DNA of 64,000 nucleotides from Cryptomeria japonica (GCF_030272615.1 NC_081406.1:264097692-264161691), one strand, 5' to 3'. Positions 1 through 11,493 are shown, counted from the first letter of the stretch. Translations and numbers: made by a program. Notes: a model not told the origin generated them from the letters alone.

Positions 1-950
1 ACATCCCTATCACCTATCACTTTGTCTAGAGCCATCTGAAGGCTATCCTTCTTAGATTGTATCTAGTTAGCTCTCCCCCTCTCCCTCTCCACCTCTTCTT
101 GAAGGCTCGATGATCCAACTTGCTCTACATCGAGCTCTGCCTATAAGTTCACAGTCTAAGTCCTCTCTAGGTCTAGATATCTAGGAAACTGCTCTTGCAC
201 TACCCGTATCTAGTCATACTCCTCTATGCTAATCACTGGTGCCCCTATCAGCCTCTCCCTCATCTCTAATCTCTATCCTCCCTACTCCTCTTATGCATTT
301 ATCTATGGTTGTGGCTATGGTTGTGCTTGTATTGGTGCCTTTACGGGAACCTGTACTTGTGGTCTTAGGGTTAGTCTATTTCCCCGTCTCTGTTGTCTTG
401 GTAATGGCACCCGAGGTTCTCTTTTCCCTCGTGCTTGCCCTATAAATACTCCCCTTCCATCCCCTCTATCTCGTTCATCTCCTCCATCATCCCCATCCCC
501 TCCTACTATCTCATCCATCATTGTAGCCCTCTTGTATGCCTTTAACACCCTCAAAAAGCTCACTCGCATTGATCAATGTTGCTCCCACCACGTTGCGTAA
601 GCCTCTGTCATGCTGGTGTCAACCACATCTGGCTATTGATCCCATGACACTAAAGTCTTCCCCGGGAAGCTAGACCTATCCCACTTGATGTTGATCCCCT
701 ACCGCCATGTACCTATCTCGTGAGTCACCCACAAGTGCATCAACTTCTCTCTCACCTCATCCTATTAAATGCTAAACTATATCAGCACTCTATGAGGACA
801 ATATCGGTCGATCATGTACACAGTGTACCTAATCAACCAACATCGTGTCTATACATATAAAATATAGTAGCCATCTCCCTCCCATGTCTCCCAAGTCATG
901 TATGAACTAATGGTGAAATCTTGAATCTCATTGATGCATCACCTCCAATA
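1..950 (-). pseudogene. Antisense plant-mobile-domain ORF of gypsy element D, C-terminal part
   Basis: Decayed coding sequence read on the minus strand; it continues beyond the left edge. Reading downward from 950 there is a segment with WETWEGDGYY and then YATWWEQH at about 600. A Gly/Asp/Arg-rich stretch follows (GGDGDDGGDERDRGDGRG, about 460-510), then a charged coiled-coil-like tail (LQEEVERERGRA) near the window start. The same order occurs in element A (27,303-28,230, YAAWWEFHQ then GGDGDDGGDKGDGG). Several stops and probable frameshifts are present. The first half of the gene is at 9,970-10,720, and the copia array sits between the halves. Plant mobile domain proteins are known as transposon-borne and host genes of plants; the role of the transposon form is not established. 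The family call rests on comparison with the copy at 54,097. Confidence 0.7.
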
Positions 951-955
951 GCCAA
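951..955. repeat. Left target-site duplication of the copia array
   Basis: GCCAA here matches ACCAA at 9,970-9,974 in four of five bases. Joining the flanks restores the alignment of the plant-mobile-domain ORF with the copy in element A around 21,588, which supports one insertion event for the whole array. Confidence 0.6.
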
Positions 956-2390
956 TAATGAATAATGATGAACAGTAAATACCCAACAGATATTGAGAGG
1001 GGGGGGTGAATCAGTATAGACAAAAACTTCTTAAACAACTTAAACTGCAAAGACTGCACTAACTGGTAAACAATATCACCAATCTAAATCAAGGCACTAC
1101 TGGTAAAACACAGTATGACTATAAAAGACATAAACCAGTAACATCTAGATCTTCTCAAAACCTAATATCTCATCTCAACTTCACCCATATGCTTAAGCAA
1201 GTAATACATCAAAAATACAATGACCATTGGATCAACTTGCATTACCGCTTAACAGAAAACACTAAAATATCACATGAAAAAGAATCACACTATTTTTTCA
1301 AGTGGAAACCTAGCTGAGAAAAACCACGGTGGGGATGAATACCCACAAGTTGTTCTTGAACTCTTCTGAAGTTCGCTCTGTTAGGAGCCTAGTCTGGTTA
1401 AAGACTTTACAATTGGTTCTACTAGGAACCGATCCTACTAGGGATCACTCGTTTAAGGGATGGCTAAATACCCAGTTAAAGGTTAAAACCCTATTAAAGG
1501 TTACCTTGTAAGAGGATTTGAAGAACTCAATGATTTTGAGTCACCCTGTTAAAGATTTTACAAAAACCCTGTTAAAGCTACTCGATAAAGGGATTTTCCA
1601 TCTACTGAAATGGTTAAAAGTCAACAGGTAATACACTTATATGATAACAACACTTAATGCCAAGGCAGATCCACTTGAGTTTCTTTACATCTGCAATCAC
1701 ACTCTGCAAATCTCTTCTTACTCCTTTGGTCTGGCAAGAATCATCTCACATACATTCATTTGCCAACAACTTCAAATAAAAATCATCATCGACCTTATAG
1801 ACAACAATTAGGTCGGTGGCCAAAACCTAAAATCGTAAGCATCTAGATTAACAATACAGTCGGTCCAATCTTGACCATTTCAACACATTACATAGGGTAA
1901 AACAATCTTGAACAAATATCAAGACATTCTCCATCATTCGTTCTTCACCTCTTCTGGAAGCTGATAACCCATCACGCGCTCTCCACCGTTTACTAAGATT
2001 TTGCACATTCCCGAGCTAGATAGAATCAATCTTCTTCATGCAAGATCCTCAAGGAGATCCTTCACGCACATAAGGCTGATGTGGTAACGTGATCTAATCT
2101 TCATTTCAATGTTAACTCATCACAGGATGTCGTCCATCAAATCACACAGACTTGGAATGCATCAATAGGAAACCCTGAAGCTAAGACTACTAACTGGTAG
2201 TCATATCAAATGAAACCCCGATACAAACTTTCCATATATCGGTTCACACTCCAACATACCGGTTCATACCATCATACCAGTTCACTTGCCAGTTTGCTTA
2301 CTTCAATATACCGGTTCATACTTTAGCATATTGACATCAATGACAACATACAATCCCATCATGTCATCAAACTCTGCACATATGCAAACA
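956..2390 (-). repeat. Copia array LTR 1 (3' LTR of the main unit)
   Basis: About 1.43 kb, read on the minus strand. It is collinear with 6,789-8,233 throughout, including a G-run (GAGAGGGGGGGGTGAATCA, about 1,000), an AAACCACGGTGGGGATGA block near 1,322 and repeated ACCGGTT-like motifs near 2,220-2,320. The high-coordinate end is ...GCAAACA, next to a polypurine tract. The low-coordinate end has TAATGA where the sister copy has TGATGA. It also contains short ORFs, none of which is protein-like. Confidence 0.85.
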
Positions 2391-2403
2391 ATCTCCCCCT
2401 TTG
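2391..2403 (-). other. Polypurine tract of the main copia unit
   Basis: The plus strand reads ATCTCCCCCTTTG, so the element strand has CAAAGGGGGAGAT directly before the LTR. This is the usual primer for second-strand synthesis. The same tract occurs beside the central LTR at 8,234. Confidence 0.8.
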
Positions 2404-2639
2404 ACATTGATGGCAATACACAAAGATATCTCTACATATTCATCCATATAATATGTCTTCAATACTATAGATATCATCTCTACTTCACATCTTCTCCCCC
2501 TTTGACAACAATGCCAAAGTGGAGGTACAAACATCCATGATCTACTGTGTTGCTCCCCCCGAGGAGTAGCATCCTTCAACACATCAATCCTAAAAAACAT
2601 TTGACAATGCAATACTTGACTGATGTGGAGCACATACCT

Positions 2640-3224
2640 TGAGTTCACCTCTTGAAGGGGCAGCACCCCTAATTCACCTCTTAAATAGGTAAATGTAGCC
2701 TTCAGTAGAGGCTTGGTGAATATATCTGCTAACTGCTCTTTACTGGAAACATGTTCCAATACAACCTCTTTGTTCTGAACTTTCTCCCTCAAGAAATGAT
2801 ACTTGAGCTCAAAGTGCTTGGTTCTAGCATGCAATACTGGATTCTTGGAAATATTAATTGCACTTGTGTTATCACAAAATATACTCACTGGTTCGGATAT
2901 ATGGACTTTGAAACCACTTAGTACATGCTTCATCCAAATTGTCTGAGTGCAATTCATAAATGCTGCTACATATTTTGCTTCTGTTGTGGACTGAGAGATA
3001 CAACTCTACTTCTTGCTCATCCATGAGACTAGTCTACCACTAAGAAAGAATGTACCACCTGTTGTGCTCTTCCAGTCATCCACATTACCAACCCAATCGG
3101 CATCAGTAAACACTTTGAGATTGAAATCATTATTGTATGGATACCACAATCCATAATCTATAGTTCCCTTCAAATATCTAAGAATCTACTTGACTGCTAC
3201 CAAGTGGGATTCTCTTGGACTTTT
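2640..3224 (-). pseudogene. Copia RNase H domain
   Basis: C-terminal part of the copia polyprotein. It begins with residues close to ILRYLKGTIDYGLWYP near 3,150-3,190 and continues with LVSWMSKK, then a TAG, then SCISQSTTEAKYVAA, followed by CDNTSAINISKNP and HARTKHFELKYHF and ending near EQLADIFTKPL. This set is the standard Ty1/copia RNase H with its E and D catalytic positions. TAG codons at about 3,190 (VAVK*ILRY) and 3,010 (MSKK*SCI) sit where Trp and Gln are usual. At the C-terminus this copy reads on past LPLQEVN, whereas the second copy (8,483) stops there, so the natural end was probably lost here. Confidence 0.85.
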
Positions 3225-4271
3225 CTAGAAACGTGCAGAAATGCCCACTGCATGTGCAATGTCTGGTCTGTTGTGTACTACATAGTGGAACTTACCAATC
3301 ATTGACTGGTATTCCTTCTCATTCACAAATGTTGAGTCATCTTCTTTTGACAATTTATAACCATTCATCATCGGTGTACCAACTAATTTGTTGTCTTCCA
3401 TGCCAAAGGTCTTCAACACCTCTTTGACATACTTGGACTGAGTGATAAAGATACCATCTTTCATTTGTTGAATCTGTAATCCAATGAAGAAATTAATCTC
3501 TTTGATTAGTGGCATCTTGACTTCCTTCTTCGTTTCATTTGCAAACGTATGGCTCATCTTGTCATCTCCACCAAAAATTATGTCATCAACAAACACTTCA
3601 TAGATCAAAATCTGATCTCCTTCTGACTTCAGATAGATATTGCTATCTTCACTTGTTCTTTCAAATCCAATCTTCACAAGATGGGAGTGTAAACATTCAT
3701 ACCATGCTCTAGGTGCTTGCTTCAATCCATACAAGGCTTTATGTAGCCTACACACCATATCACTATCTTCTGATAGGGCAAACCCATCTGGTTTCTCTAT
3801 ATACACTTCCTCTTCAAGTATTCCATTCAGGAATGCAGATTTTACATCCATCTAATACACTTTGAATCCCTTGAAGGTTGCATATGCAAGTAGAATTCAA
3901 ACTCCTTCCAATCTAGCTACTAGAGCAAAGGTTTCTCCATAGTCTTCCCCTTCTTCTTGAGCATATCCCTTACATACCAATCTTGCTTTGTTTCTTACCA
4001 CTATGCCATCTTCATTCAGCTTGTTTCTAAAAACCCATTTGGTGCCAATAACATTTTTGTGCTCAGGTTTGGGTACCAAAGACCATGTACCATTCTTTTC
4101 TATTTGGTCAAGTTCCTCTTCCATAGCCTTAATCCAGTCTTCATCTTTGTGTGCCTCTTTAAATGTTTTGGGCTCAAATTCAGAAATCATGGAAGAATTC
4201 TCTCTGACCTTTCTTCTTGTAAGTATTTCTGCATCCTTATCCCCTATGATCTTCTTTGGATCATGATGCAA
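3225..4271 (-). pseudogene. Copia reverse transcriptase domain
   Basis: Ty1/copia reverse transcriptase. The N-terminal half (3,897-4,271) has KTFKEAHKDEDWIKAMEEE, WSLVPKP, and NKARLVCKGYAQEEG. The C-terminal half (3,225-3,851) starts with MDVKSAFLNG, holding the first catalytic Asp, and includes KALYGLKQAPRAWY and the catalytic FVDD at residues 87-90 of that segment. The halves are separated by stops near 3,896 and 3,853; the latter is KVY*MDVK, a TAG where Gln is usual. The reading frame is otherwise largely intact, so the decay is recent and point-like. Confidence 0.88.
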
Positions 4272-4394
4272 CTTTACATACCTAGGAATGATCTTAACTG
4301 ATTCCTCTTGCTTTTCCTCTTCATCCTCATCTTCATCAGCATCTATTGGTGTTGGAGCACTGTTACTTGTACTTGGTTGTATTGCAACCGGTTC

Positions 4395-4658
4395 CTAGAA
4401 GGTTACATCTAGTTCATTTACCACTCGCTCGCTGTTGGTTTCCTCAGGTTTCTCAGAGGTTTCATCAACTCTAACATTGATACTTTCAACAATTCTCTGA
4501 GTCCTATTGTTAAAACACTTGAGAGCTTTTCTCTTGGTAGAATACCCTAGGAATATTCCCTCATCACATTTTGCATCAAACTTGCTCTGGTATTCACTTC
4601 TCTTGATATAACACTTGCTACCAAACACTCTAAAGTAGCTTACTATTGGAGTCTTACT
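4395..4658 (-). pseudogene. Copia polyprotein linker between integrase and reverse transcriptase
   Basis: Contains FGSKCYIKRSEYQSKFD and a GIFLGYSTKRKALKCF-like stretch, the conserved region that follows the copia integrase core. The upstream junction PYEY*TSKTP (about 4,660) has TAG where copia elements usually have Trp. The downstream part (4,272-4,394) is acidic and loses the frame. No separate function is known for this linker. Confidence 0.7.
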
Positions 4659-4661
4659 AGT

Positions 4662-5438
4662 CTAATACTCATAAGGAGTTGTATCCTTAGCTTTCTTGAT
4701 GAGTATCTGATTCATAGTGTAGACTGCAGTGCTCACCACTTCTCTCCAAAAAGTGTGAGCAACCTTCCCTTGAATCAACATCATTCTGGCAGCTTCAACT
4801 ACAGTTCGGTTGTTCCTTTCCACTAGGCCATTCTGTTGTGGAGTCCGGGGGGTAGACAGTTGTCTCTTGATGTCATTCTCTTCACAGTACTTATTGAATT
4901 CACTAGAAGTGAACTCACCTCCTTGGTCGGTTCTAAGGCATTTCATCCTCTTACCGCTTTCCTTTTCAACTAGTGCTCTAAAGGCTTTAAACTTTCCAAA
5001 AGATTCAGACTTGTCTTTCAAGAATGTGACCCACATCATTCTTGAGCGATCATCAGTAAGAATCATAAAGTACCTATCTCCCTGAACACTCCTAGTTTTC
5101 ATAGGACCAGACAAGTCAGTGTGCACAAGATCAAGTAAATTACCTGTTGTGAAAGATTTACCTTTGAAGGTTGAGGAAAACATTTTCCCCAGTTGACATT
5201 CTCTGCACAAAGGATTCTTCGATTTGTTCAACATAGGCAATCCTCTAACTGCCTTCATCTTATTGGCCTTCACAATATTATCAAAATTTACATGGCAGAG
5301 TCTCCTATGCCATATCCAATTGTCATCAAACTTAGCCATTAGACATTGACTGATATTTGTATTTAACTGAAATAAGTTACCTTTGGTCTGCATACCGGTG
5401 GCCATCAGTTCACCACTCTTTCCTTTTATTTTGCACAC
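4662..5438 (-). pseudogene. Copia integrase domain
   Basis: An open 258-codon segment. The zinc-binding HHCC module is H44, H49, C78, C81. The catalytic triad is D108, D171 and E207, with exactly 35 residues between the last two (D,D35E). The flanking TPQQNGLVERNN sequence is typical of Ty1/copia. Integrase joins the new cDNA to host DNA. All triad residues are present, so this domain looks structurally sound even though the polyprotein is interrupted on both sides. Confidence 0.9.
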
Positions 5439-5516
5439 TCCATCTTTGAGTTCTAGAGTGAGTCCTTTATCATTCAGCTAGGCAACACTCAAAAGGTTAT
5501 GCCTGAGACCTTCTAC

Positions 5517-6024
5517 TCAATACACATTATCAACACTACTTTTTCCATTTAGAGAGATGGACCCTTTGCCTTTTACCATACATGGTGCATTATTACCAAA
5601 TCGGACTACACCTCCATCGTACTCTTCCAGAGACAGAAACTTCCTCCAGTCACCAATAATGTGGTGAGAACATCCACTATCAATAATCCACTCATTAGAA
5701 TTATCAAAGTGAGAGACAAGAGCCTTCTTGTCTAACACATCTTCCTTAACGGCTACAAACACTATGTCTTCGCTTTCTTCATCTTCTGATTCATCATTAG
5801 TGACACCTTCATCGACTGCAACAAGACAATTTCTCCTATTTCCTCCTTTGAACTTTCTCTGGTTTGTCCTTATTATCACTATTGGGATAGTTGATAGCAA
5901 TGTGTCCTATCCTATTGCAAGAAAAAGATTTCAAAGGGAGCTTACCTCTATATTTTCCAGTTCCCTTAGGAAGTCTCTTGGCAAGAAGAGCTTCAAACTC
6001 CATCAGGATCTCCTCATCATCCAT
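5517..6024 (-). pseudogene. Copia zinc-knuckle remnant and aspartic protease
   Basis: The protease core is WIIDSGCSHHIIGD (D-S-G active site, about 5,680). A glycine-rich segment FGNNAPCMVKGKGS follows. Upstream, SCNRIGHIAINYPN (about 5,900-5,930) is a zinc knuckle that has lost its first and last Cys. The frame shifts between the two parts near 5,870. Below the protease, SVA*LND (about 5,480) has TAG where Gln is usual. Confidence 0.8.
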
Positions 6025-6105
6025 ATCCCTGCTTTGTTTGGGTTCATAGCTGGTACCAACCTCTTTTCCCTTTCTAGATAGTGCAGCAGATGCTCTAAAG
6101 GCCGA

Positions 6106-6636
6106 TTAAGTCTTCTGAACACTGCCATCATAACTGTTCATCTTATATGAAGTCAACTTAGCCATGATGGAGTCAAGGGATACCTTTATCTTGTCAATAG
6201 ATCTCAACTCCTGAATAGCGGCAACCCTTATTGCATAGACCAGTAATAAGGATCTCAAAACTTTGCTAACAATGGTGGGATCGTCTATTTTGCCTCCTGC
6301 ACTCTTGATGTCTCCTACAACAGTTTTAATTCTTTTCCCATATTGTTGAATTGTCTCTCTTTCAACCATCCACATGTCTTCAAATTTTCTTCTAAGGCTC
6401 TCTTCCTTAGCTTGCTTCACATGCTCACCACCACCATAGATACTCTCTAGGGTATCCCATACATCTTTGGGATTGTCTTTGTCTTGAACATCTATAAACT
6501 CAATATCAGATAGACTGCTAATAAGAGCTTCCATGACTTTCCCATTCTCCTGAATTTCTCTTCTTTCATCATCGGTGAGAGTATCAATAGGGACAACATA
6601 AGTATTCTCAACATAGTTCCAGTGTTGAGCACCCAT
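6106..6636 (-). pseudogene. Copia gag (capsid) region
   Basis: An open 176-codon segment starting MGAQHWNYVE. It has the plant copia gag pattern with DVWDTLESIYGG, LRRKFEDMWM and IQQYGKRIKTVV. It lies about 150 bp inside the primer binding site, as expected for the first gene of the element. Gag forms the cytoplasmic particle in which reverse transcription happens. A stop separates it from the zinc-knuckle segment. The natural start may lie slightly upstream of 6,636. Confidence 0.85.
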
Positions 6637-6771
6637 GCTTTTAATGTAGATCTTCGTTCTGTCCTTTCATATCTTAAAGTTATCTATGTTGAACTTAGGA
6701 CCTTCCCTCTTCATCATTAGAATAGGATCTTTTCCTCAAGCAGTTAAGCCTATAACATAGAGGACCTGAAG

Positions 6772-6787
6772 GACACTTTGATACCAA
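6772..6787 (-). other. Primer binding site (initiator tRNA-Met type)
   Basis: On the element strand, TTGGTATCAAAGTGTC begins just inside the LTR end. It resembles the TGGTATCAGAGC complement of initiator tRNA-Met used by plant copia elements, with two differences. It fixes both the element orientation and the LTR boundary at 6,789. Confidence 0.85.
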
Positions 6788-6788
6788 T

Positions 6789-8233
6789 TGATGAATAATG
6801 ATGAACAGTAAATACCCAACAGATATTGAGAGGGGGGGGTGAATCAGTATAGACAAAAACTTCTTAAACAACTTAAACTACAAAGACTGCACTAACTGGT
6901 AAACAATATCACCAATCTAAAGCAAGGCACTACCGGTAAAACATAATATGACTATAAAAGACATAAATTAGTAACATCTAGATCTTCTCAAAACCTAATA
7001 TCTCATCTCAACTTCACCCATATGCTTAAGCAAGTAATAAATCAGAAATACAATGACCATTGGATCAGCTTGCATTACCGCTTAACAGAAAACACTAAAA
7101 CATCACATGAAAAAGCATAACACATAACACAGCATTTTTTCACATGGAAACCCAGCTGGGAAAAACCACGGTGGGGATGAATACCCACAAGTTGTTCTTG
7201 AACTCTTCTGAAGTTCGCTCTGTTAGGAGCCTAGTCTAGTTAAAGACTTTACAACTAGTTCTGCTAGGAACCGGTCCTCCTAGGGATCACCCAGTTAAGG
7301 GATGGCTAAATACTCGATTAGAGGTTAAAACCTTGTTAAAGGTTACCTTGTAAGAGGATTTGAAGAACTCAATGATTTCGAGTCACCCTATTAAAGGATT
7401 TACAAAAACCCTGTTAAAGCTACCAGATAAAGGGATTTTCCATCTGCTGAAATGGTTAAAAGTCAACAAGTAATACACTGATCTGATAACAACACTTAAT
7501 GCCAAGGCAGATCCACTTCAATTTCTTTACATCTACAATCACACTCTGCAAATCTCTTCTTACTCCTTTGGTCTGGCAAGAATCACCTCACATACATTCA
7601 TTTTCCAACAACTTCAAATAAAAATCGTCATCGACCTTATAGACAACAATTAGGTCGGTGGCCAAAACCTAAAACCCTAAGCATCTAGATTAACAATACA
7701 GTCGGTCCAATCCTGTCCGTTTAAACACATTACATAGGTTAAAACAATCTTGAACAAATCTCAAGATGTTCTCCATCATTTGTTCTTCACCGCTTATGGA
7801 AGGTGATAACCCATCACGCGCTCTCCACCGTTTACTAAGATTTTTCACATTCCCGAGGTTGATAGAATCTATCTTCTTCATGCAAGATCCTCAAGCAGAT
7901 CCTTCACGTGCACAAGGCTGGCATGGTAACACGATCTAATCTTCATTTCAATGATAATTCATCATAGGATGTCATCGATCGAATCACACAGACTTGGAAT
8001 GCATCAACAGGAAACCCTGAAGCTGAGACTACCAACCGGTAGTCATATCAAATGAAACCCCGATACAAACTTTGCATATATCGGTTCACTTTTTGCATAT
8101 ACCAGTTCATACCATCATACCAATTCACTTGCCAGTTTGCTTACTTCAATATACCGGTTCATACTTCAGCATATTGACATCAATGACAACATACAATCCC
8201 ATCATGTCATCAAACTCTACACATATGCAAACA
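6789..8233 (-). repeat. Copia array LTR 2 (central LTR)
   Basis: About 1.44 kb and collinear with 956-2,390. On the plus strand it begins TGATGAATAATGATG and ends ATATGCAAACA. It is the 5' LTR of the main unit and the 3' LTR of the truncated unit, since a polypurine tract (ATCTCCCCCTTTG on the plus strand) follows at 8,234. Confidence 0.85.
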
Positions 8234-9027
8234 ATCTCCCCCTTTGATATTGATGGCAATACACAAAGATATCTCTACATGTTCTTCCATATAATATGTC
8301 TTCAATACTACAGATATCTTCTCTGCTTTACATCTTCTCCCTTTTTAACAACAATGCCAAAGTGGAGGCACAAACATCCATGATCTACTATGTTGCTCCC
8401 CCCGAGGAGTAGCATCCTTCAACACATCAATCCTAAAAAACATTTGACAATGCAATACCTGATTGATGTGGAGCACATACCTTTAGTTCACCTCTTGAAG
8501 GGGAAGCACCCCTAATTCACCTCTTAAATAAGTAAATGTAGCCCTCGATAGAGGCTTGGTGAATTTATCTGCTAACTGCTCTTTACTGGAAACATGTTCC
8601 AATACAACCTCTTTGTTCTGAACTTTCTCCCTCCAGAAATGATACTTGAGCTCAAAATGCTTGGTTCTAGCATGCAATACCGGATTCTTGGAAATATTAA
8701 TTGCACTTGTGTTATCAAAAAATATACTCACTGGTTCAGATACAGGGACTTTGAAACCACTTAGTACATGCTTCATCCAAATTGTCTGAGTGCAGTTCAT
8801 AAATGCTGCTACATATTTTGCTTCTGATGTGGACTAAGAGATACAACTCTACTTCTTGCTCATCCATGAGACTAGTCTACCACCGAGAAAGAATGCACCA
8901 CCAGTTGTGCTCTTCCGGTTGTCCACATTACCAGCCCAATCGGCATCAATAAACACTTTGAGATTGAAAGCATTATTGTATGGATACCACAATCCATAAT
9001 CTATAGTTCCCTTCAAATATCTAAGAA
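8234..9027 (-). pseudogene. Truncated second copia unit with RNase H remnant
   Basis: Only the 3' end of a second internal region remains. It holds the polypurine tract, a non-coding stretch and the RNase H C-terminus (8,483-8,800; DNTSAINISKNP, EQLADKFTKPL, stop after LPLQEVN), followed by decayed upstream codons to 9,027. The sequence then jumps directly into the middle of an LTR, at the point equivalent to about 7,287. The deletion removed roughly 3.7 kb of internal sequence and about 0.5 kb of LTR. A short GATCAC-type overlap may mark the joint. Confidence 0.85.
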
Positions 9028-9969
9028 TCCGATCACCCGGTTAAGGGATGGCTAAATACTTGGTTAGAGGTTAAAACCTTGTTAAAGGTTACCTTGTAAG
9101 AGGATTTGAAGAACTCAATCATTTTAAGTCACCCTGTTAAAGAATTTACAAAAAGCCTGTTAAAGCTACCCGGTAAAGGGATTTTCCATCTACTAAAATG
9201 GTTAAAAGTCAACAGGTAATACATTGATCTGATAACAACACTTAATGCCAAGGCAGATCCACTTTAGTTTCTTTACATCTGCAATCACACTCTACAAATA
9301 TTTGCTTACTCCTTTGGTCTGGCAAGAATCACCTCACATACATTCATTTGCCAACAACTTCAAATAAAAATCATCATCGACCTTATAGACAACAATTAGG
9401 TCGGTGTCCAAAACCTAAAACCCTAAGCATCTAGATTAACAATACAGTTGGTCCAATCCTGACCGTTTAAACACATTACATAAGGTAAAACAATCTTGAA
9501 CAAATCTCAAGATGTTCTCCAGCGTCCATTCTTCGCCGCTTCTAGAAGCTGATAACCCATCACGCACTCTCCACCATTTATTAAGATTTTGTACATTCTT
9601 GAGGTAGATAGAATCAATATTCTTCATGCAAGATCCTCAAGGATATTCTTCACACGCACAAGGCTGACATGGTAACACAATCTAATCTTCATTTCAATGC
9701 TAACTCATCACTCGTCGGTCGAATCACACAGACTTGGAATGCATCAATCAAAAACCCTGAAGCTGAGACTACCAACCGGTAGTCATATCAAATGAAACCT
9801 TGATACAAACTTTACATATACGGGTTCACACTCCAACATTCCAGTTCACTTTTTGCATATACCAGTTCACTTGCCAGTTTGCTTACTTCAATATACCGGT
9901 TCATACTTCAACATATTAATGACAACATACAATTCCATCATGTCAACAAACTCTGCGCATATGCCAACA
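9028..9969 (-). repeat. Copia array LTR 3, truncated at its low-coordinate side
   Basis: Collinear with about 7,287-8,233 of LTR 2. It ends ATATGCCAACA and is followed by the right target duplication ACCAA (9,970-9,974). Confidence 0.82.
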
Positions 9970-10720
9970 ACCAAGAGCCCCCATCTACACATAATGTAGC
10001 AAGCCTCTGTAGTAGTGCACATTTGACTACTCCTACTCTTTGTCTCATACCCCTAGTGGTTGACAAACCACTATATTCTCAAATTATCATATGTGCAAGA
10101 GTGTCACACCTGTCCCCAAAAGCTTATACCCATGATACACACACATGTGTATATCATGGTATAGCTGTCCAAGAATGACATATCCCCAACAATAAATGAT
10201 GTCATCCATCATCATGTACAAGCATCTAGCTCATCCAATACAAAAGTCTCGACCTCTGAGATTGGGCATCAAACACCCGCTAATTAGTCCTACTAAATAT
10301 AGAGCTAATCTTGATATTCATTGGTGAGGTGTCATAGCTAGCTCCAATATCATCCTCATCCAGTCCATCGAAAGATTATTCATCCCAAACACCCATCTCA
10401 TGTACTCCTCTCCATAGTCCAAGATGTACTTTGGAATCACATAGATTGAATAAGGATGTGTAGAATCCTCCACATGTCCTCTAGGATAATAGTGGTGTCC
10501 CCAGTTGGCAGATGGAAGGTGCATGTATCACTATGCCATTGCTCCAAAAATGCAGTGACCATTGCATTATGCACTCGCACACACGGCCATCTCCCAACCT
10601 AGTCCATCCCAATCAAATGTAATACAATGTGATCTATCTATCCTCATTGATCCTAGAGTCGCATCGTCAATGGCCAATATTCACATGACTACACCAATCA
10701 TAAATCCACCTACATCCATA
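9970..10720 (-). pseudogene. Antisense plant-mobile-domain ORF of element D, N-terminal part
   Basis: Minus-strand decayed coding sequence. From high to low coordinates it includes LSMDWMRMI (about 10,350; compare LPMDWMRMI in element A near 21,200), then GYVILGQLYHDIHTCVYHGYKLLG (about 10,120-10,190), then a VVCQPLGV-like segment, ending next to the copia insertion. The copy at 54,097 has the matching YAWGPCVPAMLY ... GVTLLQVWAFEHIAI block that defines the plant mobile domain. The two halves of D join across the copia array with the same spacing as in element A. Multiple stops make it a pseudogene. Confidence 0.7.
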
Positions 10721-11300
10721 TATGTATTAAATTAGCCTTTTCTTCTAAGCCTTATCCTTTTTTTCTTTCTTGACGAAGATGTTAATTCCTAGACACCTGC
10801 TTCAAAAAGTGCAAACATCAAAACTGAGGCACATATGTCATAGAATGAGTGCCTACACCGAACAATGCAAATGTTGTTTCCCAGTCTTTCCCCCACCTCT
10901 ACTTATTTCGCCCTTAGACACATACGTTGATCCATGGATCAACATCTATGCATATGATTCCCTGCATATGCATGCACCAAGTTGTCTACACAGATGTTGT
11001 TGTGGTAGCTCAGACGATGACCCTAGAGCGGAGATGTCAAAATGATGATTGACATCTCTGCCTTGATTCCTTTTCTCCCTCCTAATTTACAAAAAATGTC
11101 TACCTACTTAAAAATTACAAGAGGTTTAGGGTACCTACCGAATCCCTATACTCAAGTGGCCATTGATATCTTCAAACTCGGTCACCTTGTTGCTCGTGCT
11201 ATGGAATATTCACCATCTTTGCTCGCTTTGTTTCTCTAAGATTTTTATGTGTGTGATAACTAAGAGTGCACAAATGACCTCCCATGGGCCCACCCTTAGC
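10721..11300 (-). other. Leader region of the element D antisense ORF
   Basis: No convincing protein. It lies between the TATA-like site near 11,305 and the first recognisable plant-mobile-domain residues. It contains runs such as AACTGAGGCACATATG that resemble sequence at 50,180-50,220, suggesting related leaders elsewhere in the window. Short ORFs at 10,770 and 11,042 on the plus strand look like chance. Confidence 0.4.
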
Positions 11301-11310
11301 CTATATGTAG
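11301..11310 (-). promoter_or_regulatory. Degenerate TATA-like site of the element D antisense ORF
   Basis: Minus-strand CTACATATAG within GGGCTACATATAGGC. It occupies the same relative place as the clearer GGGCTATAAATATG in element A (20,421) and CTATAAATG in element B (53,560). It is weak on its own and supported only by this correspondence. Confidence 0.4.
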
Positions 11311-11437
11311 CCCTTATTTACTTCCCCCTTTTCCTCCATTTTTTTATCAAAATTATTTTATTTCTCTTCTATCCTTGCCCATCACCTTTTCCCTTCTTTT
11401 TGAGAATTCATCCCAAAAATTCAATTTTTTTAGTCTA

Positions 11438-11493
11438 AATTCTCAAGGGGGCATCATCCTTCCATAGTTCTTCATATTCTCTCGCTGGGGCAT
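11438..11493 (-). promoter_or_regulatory. Paired ATGCCCC boxes upstream of the element D antisense ORF
   Basis: On the minus strand GGATGCCCCAGCGAG (ATGCCCC at 11,487-11,493) is followed by ATGCCCCCTTGAGAATT (11,438-11,454). Elements A (20,070 and 20,100) and B (53,345 and 53,375) have the same pair at similar distance from the LTR. The function is unknown. Confidence 0.55.

Larger units (their letters stand above)
956..9969 (-). mobile_element. Ty1/copia array: LTR - internal - LTR - truncated internal - partial LTR
   Basis: Minus-strand Ty1/copia retrotransposon in a tandem form. Three LTR copies (956-2,390; 6,789-8,233; 9,028-9,969) alternate with a nearly full internal region (2,391-6,788) and a 3' remnant of a second one (8,234-9,027). 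The domain order gag, protease, integrase, reverse transcriptase, RNase H is that of Ty1/copia. The central LTR serves both units: a primer binding site lies on its low-coordinate side and a polypurine tract on its high-coordinate side. Unequal recombination between related copies is the simplest origin. The LTRs look only mildly diverged by eye, so this is a younger layer of the window. The proteins carry in-frame stops and the element is not autonomous as it stands. Confidence 0.88.

Noticed and set aside
226-600. Plus-strand 124-codon Cys-rich frame
   Set aside because: It is the reverse reading of the Gly/Asp/Arg-rich part of the plant-mobile-domain pseudogene, which matches element A on the minus strand.
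2286-2540. ORFs at 2,286 and 8,072 repeated in two places
   Set aside because: They repeat because they span copies of the same copia LTR end and polypurine tract; there is no protein signal.
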